Shown here one piece after another: positions 33,944 to 40,847 of a stretch of 64,000 nucleotides of DNA (positions are counted from its first letter, which is position 1; each line of letters begins with the position of its first letter). The notes under the pieces are model-generated. The model was not told the origin of the DNA. It saw nothing but the letters and a program-made list of their open reading frames with translations, and made no database searches. The stretch spans positions 4,588,001 through 4,652,000 of the forward strand of contig NZ_JAUSWY010000001.1 of NCBI RefSeq assembly GCF_030815585.1. The letters are read 5' to 3'. The translations under genes were made by a program, and so were the position numbers. This DNA comes from Arthrobacter pascens (GTDB lineage: Bacteria > Actinomycetota > Actinomycetes > Actinomycetales > Micrococcaceae).

Positions 33944-35236
33944 CTACAGCGCCGCGATGGCTTCCCGCAGCACGGGGGCCAAACGGCGGACGCCTTCGGT
34001 GATGGCGTCCGGGTCCACAGCGCTGAAGGCCAGCCGCAGCTTGTTGGACGGTTCATCGGAGGGGGTGAAGGCGGCGCCGGGGATAAACACAACGCCGGCG
34101 TCGATCGCCTTCTGCAGCAACGGATAGGTATCCACACCGTCCGGCAGGGTCACCCAGACGAAGAAGCCGCCCTCCGGGCTGGTCCAGCTGGCACTGCTGG
34201 GCATGTGTTCCTTGAGTGCAGCCAGCATCGCGTGGCACCTCTCGGCGTAGAGGCCGCGGTAGGTCGCAATCTGCCCCTTCCAGTCATAGTCCCGGAGGTA
34301 GGCGGATACCAGCATCTGATTGAGGGTGGGCGGGCACAGCGTAACGGCCTCGGAGGCAAGGTAATAGCGCCGTTGGAGGTGTTCCGGAACCAGGGCCCAG
34401 CCGATCCGTAAGCCGGGTGCAAAGATCTTGGAGAACGAGCCCATGTAGATGACATCGGCAGGGTTGGCTGCCCGCAGCGGTTCCAGCGGCTGCCCGTCAA
34501 ACCTCAGCAGGCCATAGGGGTTGTCCTCCAGTATCAGAATATTCGCATTGCGGCATATATCCACTACCTGCTGGCGGCGGTCGCGCGCCAGGGTGATCCC
34601 GGACGGGTTATTGAAGTTGGGGATGGTGTACAGGAACTTGATGTTTTTTCCGGCAGTCTGGAGCGCCGCGATCTTTGCCTCCAGCAGTTCCGGCACCAGT
34701 CCGGCGCCGTCCATTTCCACCGTTTCCACCTGCACCTGATAAGCCTCAAAGGTGTTGAGGGCGCCCACGTAGGTGGGATTTTCCACCAGCACCACGTCGC
34801 CCGGATTGCAGAAAACCTTGGTGGCCACGTCCTGGGCCGACTGTGAACCGGCGGTGACCACTATATTCTGCGGGCGGGCGTCCAGGATCCCTTCGGCAGC
34901 CATCACTGCGCAGATCTGGGTGCGCAGTTCTTCGGTGCCTTGGCCGCCACCATACTGAAGGGCGGTTAGGCCGTCCTCGGCGATGATCTTTGCCGCGGTT
35001 GTACCCAGCCGCTCAAGCGGCAGGGACTGCAGGTACGGGCTGCCTCCGGCCAGCGAAATGAGGCCTGGGCGCATGGAGATGTCGAAGACGTCCCGGACGG
35101 CGGATTGCCTGATGTGGGCTGCGCGCTCCGAGAACAGGTCCTCGTGGCGGTGGGCGGACGTGGCCGCGCGCTCGATTGCGTCAATGGCTTCAGCCGGCAG
35201 CGTCCCTGCTGCGGCATTAAGTGTTTCGTGGGTCAC
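33944..35236 (-). CDS. PLP aminotransferase, 2-aminoadipate (LysN/MocR-like) type
   Basis: About 430 residues, fold-type I. It has ISLAGGSPYLQSLPLE near 60, YGGGQGTEELR, VTAGSQSAQDV, PNFNNPSGITLA and the PLP lysine in MGSFSKIFAPGLRIGW. There is no N-terminal GntR domain, so it is an enzyme and not a MocR regulator. The GTG at 35236 was chosen; the open frame upstream reaches into the next gene's promoter without family similarity. Likely acts on 2-aminoadipate, aromatic or branched-chain amino acids. Divergent from the PEP mutase-family gene. Confidence 0.86.
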   Translation of the reverse strand: MTHETLNAAAGTLPAEAIDAIERAATSAHRHEDLFSERAAHIRQSAVRDVFDISMRPGLISLAGGSPYLQSLPLERLGTTAAKIIAEDGLTALQYGGGQGTEELRTQICAVMAAEGILDARPQNIVVTAGSQSAQDVATKVFCNPGDVVLVENPTYVGALNTFEAYQVQVETVEMDGAGLVPELLEAKIAALQTAGKNIKFLYTIPNFNNPSGITLARDRRQQVVDICRNANILILEDNPYGLLRFDGQPLEPLRAANPADVIYMGSFSKIFAPGLRIGWALVPEHLQRRYYLASEAVTLCPPTLNQMLVSAYLRDYDWKGQIATYRGLYAERCHAMLAALKEHMPSSASWTSPEGGFFVWVTLPDGVDTYPLLQKAIDAGVVFIPGAAFTPSDEPSNKLRLAFSAVDPDAITEGVRRLAPVLREAIAAL

Positions 35237-35257
35237 GTTCTCAGGATACAGCCGACA

Positions 35258-35303
35258 GTTGCCGGTTAGGCAACACCTGTTGATTAACCATCCACACGAT
35301 GGT
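35258..35303. promoter_or_regulatory. Two palindromes in a divergent promoter
   Basis: GTTGCC-GGTTA-GGCAAC (35258-35274) and ACCATC-CACAC-GATGGT (35287-35303) are both perfect six-base-arm palindromes. They lie between the aminotransferase (minus) and PEP mutase-family (plus) genes. Candidate operators or overlapping promoter elements. Confidence 0.5.
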
Positions 35304-35347
35304 CCACGGCACTTTACGTTGGCTCGCTCAAGGGCTGGAATGGAGCA

Positions 35348-36193
35348 ATGACAAACACTCCGTCTTCCACAGCCAATGCGGCCGCCTTCCATGCCCTCCA
35401 CCAGGCCGGCAGCTTGCCGCTTGTCCTGGTCAATGTATGGGACGCAGCGTCCGCGCGGCTGGTCGAGGAGGCCGGGGCCTCGGCGATTGCCACGTCCAGC
35501 TCCGCGATTTCCTGGAGCCTGGGCTTTCCGGACGGCAACAGGCTGCCGCGCGTTCTGGCCATTGACGCGCTGAAGAGGATCGTTGCGGCCACCAGCCTTC
35601 CGGTGACGGCGGATATTGAAACAGGCTACGCGGGCAGCAGCGGCAACTACGATGACGGCCTCCTCAGGGAGACCATCCGCGCGGTGCTCGACGCCGGCGC
35701 AGTCGGCGTGAACTTCGAGGACTCCGGCGACCATCCGCTCACCTCAGTCGGTGAACAGTGCCGCCGCCTCAACCTGATCCGGGAGACGGCAGCGGCCGCC
35801 GGCGTCGAGCTTTTCATCAATGCCCGCACGGACACCTTTCTGTCCGGCAACCACCGGGAGCATGCCTTTGAGGAAACGCTTGTGCGGGCTGAGGCCTACC
35901 TGGCAGCCGGAGCCAGCGGCATCTTTGTGCCGGGCGTGACGGACCTCCACCTGCTGCACGAACTTGGCCGCAGCATTGCCGCCCCGCTGAACGCGCTCGC
36001 CGGTGTGGGGGCGCCGTCGGTGGCCGAACTGCATGACGCCGGCGTGCAGCGCATCAGCATCGGCGGCAACACCGCCAAGGCGGCGTATGCAACGGTTTCC
36101 AGAGTGGCAGTGCAAGTCCTTGGTGACGGCAACTGGTCCGAGCTGGCAGGGGCGCGCAGCCATGATGCGATGGACGCCCTGTTCGGAGGTTGA
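35348..36193 (+). CDS. Isocitrate lyase/PEP mutase-family protein
   Basis: A 281-residue TIM-barrel protein of the ICL/PEPM superfamily. Motifs: LVNVWDAASARLVEEAG near 27, TADIETGYAG near 88 (metal and carbonyl binding), GVNFEDS near 119 and INARTDTFL. The isocitrate lyase KKCGH signature is absent, so it is a C-C or P-C lyase/mutase of another kind, such as an oxaloacetate hydrolase or 2-methylisocitrate-like lyase. GGAG precedes the ATG. Divergent from the aminotransferase, convergent with the GerMN lipoprotein. Confidence 0.84.
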   Translation: MTNTPSSTANAAAFHALHQAGSLPLVLVNVWDAASARLVEEAGASAIATSSSAISWSLGFPDGNRLPRVLAIDALKRIVAATSLPVTADIETGYAGSSGNYDDGLLRETIRAVLDAGAVGVNFEDSGDHPLTSVGEQCRRLNLIRETAAAAGVELFINARTDTFLSGNHREHAFEETLVRAEAYLAAGASGIFVPGVTDLHLLHELGRSIAAPLNALAGVGAPSVAELHDAGVQRISIGGNTAKAAYATVSRVAVQVLGDGNWSELAGARSHDAMDALFGG

Positions 36194-36204
36194 GCTCTTC
36201 CCGG

Positions 36205-36245
36205 TGAGCCGCTACACCTGTGCTTGCGGCCCCATTCACGGCTCA
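36205..36245. terminator. Weak inverted repeat between convergent genes
   Basis: TGAGCCG (36205-36211) and CGGCTCA (36239-36245) bracket the gap between the PEP mutase-family gene and the GerMN gene. A short stem with a long loop, so a bidirectional terminator is possible but weak. Confidence 0.3.
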
Positions 36246-36248
36246 GGG

Positions 36249-37046
36249 CTATTTGAGGCTCAGGGCTTCGGTCAGCCCTACGCCGTTCACGTAGATCTCA
36301 GCCCGGATGGCGCCCACCGAGGAGACGGCGGTCTGGGTGAGCTGCGCTTCCATCCGCGGAATGTCGCACGTCCCGCCCGGCCGGATGGTGCCGGCGAGGT
36401 AGGCCGTCACCGTGGTGCCGTCGAAGCTGCCGGCCAGAAACTCCAAGGTGGACGCTGAGAGCGAGTTGTAGAGCCCGTCTGCCGGGTCGGCGGCGCTATC
36501 CAGCAGGGCGCGCATCGCCGTGTGTAAGGGCTCGGCCGCGCCGGCGATGGAATGGCGGATGCCCACCAGGCTGTCATTGCAGCCGAAGCGCACGCCGCCG
36601 CTGCCGCCGTCGTCCAGGAGCACGTAGTAGGCCGTGACCGTCTGGGTCCCTGCGGTGTTGCGGGACGGAGGAGCAGCCGGGGACGGTGCCGACGAAGGGT
36701 CCGCGCCTGATACCGGGGCTGTGCCCGGGACGGCGGCCTGGCCGCGGCCGGCGCCACCGGAGCCTGGCGATGCGCCTGGGGACGCGCTTGGCGACGCGCC
36801 GGGCGATGCGTCGGGGACGGTGCCGGATGATACCGGGCTGTCCGGGGGAGTGCTGTTCGCGGAGGATCCGGCTGGAGGGGCGTACTGCGGCTGGGGAGCG
36901 GGTTCCAGCAGTGCCTCCGGCGTTGCTGTCCGTTCGCTGATGTGTGAGTCTCCGGGAGATCCCGAAGTGGCAACGCAGGATCCCAGCCATAGAGGAAGCA
37001 GCATCGCCGCCGCCATCCTTGTCCTGGCACTCCGCCTGCTCGCCAT
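36249..37046 (-). CDS. GerMN-domain lipoprotein with Ser/Pro-rich linker
   Basis: About 265 residues. The signal peptide ends in a lipobox LGSC (Cys24). Residues about 25-135 are a low-complexity Ser/Pro/Ala/Gly linker with repeated GASP units, which also appear as a short DNA repeat near 36766-36820. The C-terminal GerMN domain runs from about 137 (VTAYYVLLDDGG) to the end. GerMN domains occur in sporulation proteins and in actinobacterial LpqB-like lipoproteins, so spores are not implied. ATG 37046 was chosen to give a proper signal peptide. Function unknown; probably cell-surface. Confidence 0.78.
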   Translation of the reverse strand: MASRRSARTRMAAAMLLPLWLGSCVATSGSPGDSHISERTATPEALLEPAPQPQYAPPAGSSANSTPPDSPVSSGTVPDASPGASPSASPGASPGSGGAGRGQAAVPGTAPVSGADPSSAPSPAAPPSRNTAGTQTVTAYYVLLDDGGSGGVRFGCNDSLVGIRHSIAGAAEPLHTAMRALLDSAADPADGLYNSLSASTLEFLAGSFDGTTVTAYLAGTIRPGGTCDIPRMEAQLTQTAVSSVGAIRAEIYVNGVGLTEALSLK

Positions 37047-37191
37047 GCCTGCACCGCATTCCTGTCCCGGTACGTTCCGTGCATTAACGTTACGGCCGCC
37101 CGGCATCGCAGAGAATGCCGGAGCGGTACCGGTTGGGACAAGACTTGGTCACGCTGCACCGTCTTCGCCCGCAGAGTGCACAGTGAGATAA

Positions 37192-37233
37192 CAAAATGCC
37201 CCGGCCACCTCTGAACGGCGCCGGGGCATTTTG
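37192..37233 (-). terminator. Terminator after the FMN reductase gene
   Basis: Perfect 14-bp arms, CAAAATGCCCCGGC (37192-37205) and GCCGGGGCATTTTG (37220-37233), with a 14-base loop. A-runs and T-runs at the stem base give a U-rich tail in both directions. It is 14 bases after the FMN reductase stop. Confidence 0.88.
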
Positions 37234-37246
37234 TGCGCAGTTGGCC

Positions 37247-37804
37247 TTATGCGGCGGACCGTGCAGCGGCCAAGGCGTCAAAAACGCCCTTGATCTGCTC
37301 AACAACCTCGGCGTCATCCTTCGGGTGCAGTTCCGCAAAGCGCACCATGGATCCCGGAACGGCCAGCTTGACGTCCTCAAGCACCTGGGCGCCCGCAATG
37401 CCGGCAGCCTTGCGGGCCTCGTCCTGGGCCCACACTCCGCCGAACTGGCCAAAGGCGGTACCGACGACGGCGGTGGGCTTGCCGGCGAGGGCACCGGCGC
37501 CGAAGGGACGGGACAGCCAGTCGATGGCGTTCTTCAGCGAAGCGGGCACCGTGCCGTTGTGCTCCGGGGTGACCAGGAGCAGGGTGTCGGCCTCGTTGGC
37601 GGCCGCGCGCAGGGCGGCGGCAGCGGCGGGCACCTGGCCCTCAATGTCGATGTCCTCGTTGTAGAACGGGATGTCGCCCAGGCTTTCGTGGATGATCACG
37701 TCAACCTGGTCCGGAGCGTTCAACTGAATGGCTTCGGCAAGCTTCTGGTTGGTGGAACCGGCGCGGAGGCTGCCGACGAGGGTGAGTACGGTGCTGTTGG
37801 ACAT
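37247..37804 (-). CDS. NAD(P)H-dependent FMN reductase (flavodoxin fold)
   Basis: A 185-residue NADPH-dependent FMN reductase-family protein. FMN phosphate loop VGSLRAGSTNQKL (about 10-22) and the flavin-ring motif PEHNGTVPASLKNAIDWLSRP (about 78-98, shown in part as PEHNGTVPASLKNAIDW) are clear. It can supply reduced flavin or reduce quinones or chromate-like compounds. GGAG precedes the ATG. It diverges from a TetR gene with a palindrome between, suggesting TetR control. Confidence 0.9.
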   Translation of the reverse strand: MSNSTVLTLVGSLRAGSTNQKLAEAIQLNAPDQVDVIIHESLGDIPFYNEDIDIEGQVPAAAAALRAAANEADTLLLVTPEHNGTVPASLKNAIDWLSRPFGAGALAGKPTAVVGTAFGQFGGVWAQDEARKAAGIAGAQVLEDVKLAVPGSMVRFAELHPKDDAEVVEQIKGVFDALAAARSAA

Positions 37805-37883
37805 GTGGACTCCTGGGGTTTGGGCTGCGGCGCGCCGCGAGCCGGTGGAAGGTGGAGGCAGTTGGGGCCTTCACCGGTCTAAA

Positions 37884-37897
37884 CGGACTATGGTCCG
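37884..37897 (+). promoter_or_regulatory. TetR operator between FMN reductase and TetR genes
   Basis: CGGAC-TATG-GTCCG is a perfect palindrome in the divergent promoter. A -10-like TAGAAT follows at 37916-37921, eight bases before the TetR GTG. Confidence 0.7.
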
Positions 37898-37928
37898 GAT
37901 ATTATTCCCGGGGTCTAGAATATGGGAT

Positions 37929-38537
37929 GTGAGCTTCATCCCCTTGCGACCCGGATCGTTGTCCGGCCCCGTTGCCGAACGCAGTGATGCCGCGCGGAAC
38001 CGGGAGCGCCTGCTGGAAGCCGCGCGAAAACTAGTCGAAGAATGCGGCGCGGACGGACTCACCATGGACCGGCTGGCCGAACGCGCGGGTGTGGGCAAGG
38101 GGACCGTCTTCCGCAGGTTCGGCAGCCGGGCAGGCCTGATGATGACGCTGCTGAGCGATGCAGAGGCTGATTTCCAGGGACGCTTCATGTTCGGTCCGCC
38201 CCCGCTGGGACCCGGCGCGCCTGGCCTGGACCGGCTGATTGCCTTCGGGGCCGAACGGATAGCCTTCGTGCTGGAGTACGGGGACCTCGCGCGGGCAGCG
38301 GATGCCTCCATCCGGAATCGGTTTGAGGTGCCGGCAGTCGTGCTCTGGCACCGCCACATTGAGTTCCTGCTCCGCGAGGAAGGAATGGAGGCGGATCCGT
38401 GGCTGATGGCACTGTCCCTTAGTGCCATCCTGGACCCTGAACGGCTCTTGTATGCGGTGCGCGTTCACGGCGTCACCCCTGAGCGGCTGGCGGAATCCTG
38501 GCGGGAGCTCGTCACGCGGGTTATCCGCGGATCATAG
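37929..38537 (+). CDS. TetR-family regulator
   Basis: About 203 residues. The HTH reads LTMDRLAERAGVGKGTVFRRFGSRAGL near 45-75, preceded by RERLLEAARKLVEECG. The remainder is a helical ligand domain. The GTG at 37929 was chosen because a -10-like box lies just upstream and longer frames run into the divergent gene; the message may be leaderless. It probably represses the divergent FMN reductase and itself. Confidence 0.87.
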   Translation: MSFIPLRPGSLSGPVAERSDAARNRERLLEAARKLVEECGADGLTMDRLAERAGVGKGTVFRRFGSRAGLMMTLLSDAEADFQGRFMFGPPPLGPGAPGLDRLIAFGAERIAFVLEYGDLARAADASIRNRFEVPAVVLWHRHIEFLLREEGMEADPWLMALSLSAILDPERLLYAVRVHGVTPERLAESWRELVTRVIRGS

Positions 38538-38795
38538 CCTGACCCTGGAACCGGGAATCGTCCAGTCGAAATAGATTCACTGAACTATTCATAACGATTC
38601 GATACTGCGTGCGTGATTTCCGCCCTTTTGGGCACATATTGACAGGATCTGTGTGGTAATTTCCTCTGGAATGTGACCCGCGCAACAGAGTCCACCAAGA
38701 CCTGGCTGGCGATGGTCGCGTGACGCCGGCTACCCGCTGGTTCAGAACCCGGAGCGGCGGCGTATCCCCTGCTGGCCGGGGAAGACGGAAGGATC
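38538..38795. other. Intergenic region before the peptide ABC operon
   Basis: No gene is seen. The part 38580-38670 is AT-richer than its surroundings and contains a TTGACA (38639-38644), but no good -10 box lies at the usual distance. The promoter of the ABC operon is likely in this stretch. Confidence 0.4.
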
Positions 38796-38894
38796 ATGAT
38801 CGTGATTGTTGTTGAGGCCAATACCCCGATGCCGACGCACCGGACGCCCTTGCAGTCTTCGGGCATATTGCTGGCGGCGACGATACAGAAGTAG
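38796..38894 (+). CDS. Possible 32-residue leader peptide of the ABC operon
   Basis: A short open frame (MIVIVVEANTPMPTHRTPLQ at its start) with a strong GGAAGG ribosome site five bases before its ATG. It ends seven bases before the permease ATG, which itself has no clear ribosome site. Translation of the permease by re-initiation after this small frame is therefore plausible. No homology recognised; it may be only a coupling device. Confidence 0.4.
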   Translation: MIVIVVEANTPMPTHRTPLQSSGILLAATIQK

Positions 38895-38901
38895 CCGCCA
38901 C

Positions 38902-39885
38902 ATGCTCAGGTACCTCGCCAAGCGCGGCGTCACGTATGTCTTCATGATCTTTCTGACCACCTCGGCCGGGTACTTCCTGGCGGTCAGTTCCCTCCAGCCC
39001 GCACTGCTGGAGCAGGAGCGCGTTCCGCGTCCGACGCCCGAGCAGGTTGCTAACTCCATGCGTCTAAAAGGCCTGGACCCCGACCTGAGCCCTTGGGAAC
39101 GCTACGTGGAGTGGCTCACTGGCATCGTGACCCGTTGGGACTGGGGCCGCAGCCCCAACGGCGCCTACATCAATGCAGAATTCGGCGACCGCGTGTGGAT
39201 CTCCACCCGGCTTTTCCTGGCCTCCATTGTCCTGACGCTCGTCATCGGTGTTGCCCTCGGGGTGTACTCGGCGGCACGCCAGTACAAATTCCAGGACCGC
39301 GTCATCACCTCCTACAGCTACCTCGCATATATTGTCCCTGCCCCCATTGCCTACTTCCTGGTGCAGCTGGGTGCCATCAATATCAACGAGACCGTCGGTG
39401 AGCGCATTTTCTTCGTCACAGGTATCTCCACACCCGGCATGGCACCGGGCTGGGAACAGTTCGTGGACATGCTGGCCCACTATGCGGTGCCCACCATCGC
39501 TATCACCCTGGTGGGCTGGGGGTCCTACCAGATTGCCCAGCGGCAGTACCTGCTGGACAACGTCAATGCAGACTTTGTCCGCACGGCCCGCGCGAAGGGA
39601 CTGACCCGCAACCAGGCCATCACCCGGCACGCCCTCAGGGTTTCGTTCATCCCGGTGGCCCAGAGCATCGCCTTCACCATTCCTGCCATTTTTGCCGGCG
39701 GCTTCTTCGCCGAAAAGATCTTCGCGTGGCCCGGCGTCGGCTCTTGGAGCATAGATGCCATCTCCCTTCAGGACGTCAACGCGGCAACGGCCACCCTGGC
39801 CTACGGCTCCGTCATCTTTGCCCTCGGTGCCATCCTGGCTGACTTTGCCACCACGCTTGTTGACCCGAGAGTGAGGGTGCAGTAG
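38902..39885 (+). CDS. Peptide/nickel-type ABC transporter permease (DppB-like)
   Basis: About 327 residues, six predicted transmembrane helices. A large extracytoplasmic region follows the first helix. The cytoplasmic EAA loop is DFVRTARAKGLTRNQAITRHALR near 210-235 (typical of DppB). ATG 38902 was chosen because the family's first helix (YLAKRGVTYVFMIFL) begins there. It is followed two bases later by the second permease gene. The N-terminal extension and the long loop are usual for actinobacterial members. Confidence 0.92.
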   Translation: MLRYLAKRGVTYVFMIFLTTSAGYFLAVSSLQPALLEQERVPRPTPEQVANSMRLKGLDPDLSPWERYVEWLTGIVTRWDWGRSPNGAYINAEFGDRVWISTRLFLASIVLTLVIGVALGVYSAARQYKFQDRVITSYSYLAYIVPAPIAYFLVQLGAININETVGERIFFVTGISTPGMAPGWEQFVDMLAHYAVPTIAITLVGWGSYQIAQRQYLLDNVNADFVRTARAKGLTRNQAITRHALRVSFIPVAQSIAFTIPAIFAGGFFAEKIFAWPGVGSWSIDAISLQDVNAATATLAYGSVIFALGAILADFATTLVDPRVRVQ

Positions 39886-39887
39886 CG

Positions 39888-40847
39888 ATGACCAACCTCA
39901 ATGCAGTCGATCCGGCAGCCGTCGCGGAGGAAGCGCACCTGGCGAGCGCCGACGTCGTGATTGCCAAGTCCACCATCATCTTCCGCCGCTTCATGCGCAA
40001 CAAAACAGCGGTGGCGGGCCTGCTCATTTTCCTGGCTCTGACCGTCTTTTCCTTTGTGGGCGGATTCTTCACGCCCTGGGACAAGGAGACCATCGACCCG
40101 TTCAACATCGCTGTGCCGCCGTCCGGCGATCATTTCCTGGGCACTTCGCAGGCGGGCATCGATCTCTATGCCATGACGGTGGAGGGTACCAGGATCTCCA
40201 TTCTGATCGGCCTGATCGTCGGGCTGGTTTCGGTGCTGATCGCAGCGGTTTACGGCTGCACCATGGCCTACTTCGGCGGCAAAGTGGACAAGGTCATGCT
40301 GTTCGTCCTCGAAGCGCTCATCATGATGCCTGCCCTGCTGGTGGTTGCCGTGGCCACCAGCGGCGGCGGCGATGGCCTGAGAAGGGACCTCCCCAGCTGG
40401 CTGCTGCTGATCATCGTGCTGCTGGTCTTCAGCTGGATGGGCACCGCCAGGCTGATCCGCTCCCTCTCCATGTCACTCATGCAACGGGATTACGTCAAGG
40501 CCGCCCAGTACATGGGCGTTCCGCCGCGCAGGATCGTGTGGCGGCACCTGGTCCCCAACGTCGGTTCGCTCCTGGTGCTGGACATCACCCGCGGCGTCAC
40601 CGCAGCCATCCTTGCGGAAGTTGCCTTCTCCTTCATCGGGATCGGCATCAAGGTGCCGGACGTGAGCCTGGGCGTGCTGATCGGCGGTGCCACCTCGCAG
40701 GTCAACACCTTCCCATGGATGTTCTGGGTCCCACTGACCGTGATGTTCCTCCTGACCGGGTCCCTCGCCATGATGAACGACGGGCTGCGTGACGCCTTTG
40801 ATCCCAGTTCCAGTTCCATCGGCAGCGCCAAGAAGAAGAGCAAATGA
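39888..40847 (+). CDS. Peptide/nickel-type ABC transporter permease (DppC-like)
   Basis: A 319-residue permease with about six helices. An N-terminal cytoplasmic segment precedes FMRNKTAVAGLLIFLALTVF. The EAA loop is DYVKAAQYMGVPPRRIVWRHLVPN. It overlaps the ATPase gene by four bases (ATGA). Forms the membrane pore with the DppB-like protein. Confidence 0.92.
   Translation: MTNLNAVDPAAVAEEAHLASADVVIAKSTIIFRRFMRNKTAVAGLLIFLALTVFSFVGGFFTPWDKETIDPFNIAVPPSGDHFLGTSQAGIDLYAMTVEGTRISILIGLIVGLVSVLIAAVYGCTMAYFGGKVDKVMLFVLEALIMMPALLVVAVATSGGGDGLRRDLPSWLLLIIVLLVFSWMGTARLIRSLSMSLMQRDYVKAAQYMGVPPRRIVWRHLVPNVGSLLVLDITRGVTAAILAEVAFSFIGIGIKVPDVSLGVLIGGATSQVNTFPWMFWVPLTVMFLLTGSLAMMNDGLRDAFDPSSSSIGSAKKKSK

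Noticed and set aside
36249..37046. GerMN domain as evidence of spore formation
   Set aside because: GerMN also occurs in non-sporulating actinobacterial lipoproteins, and no sporulation gene is present.
38639..38644. TTGACA as the -35 box of the peptide ABC operon
   Set aside because: No acceptable -10 hexamer lies 16-18 bases downstream, so only the general region is noted.
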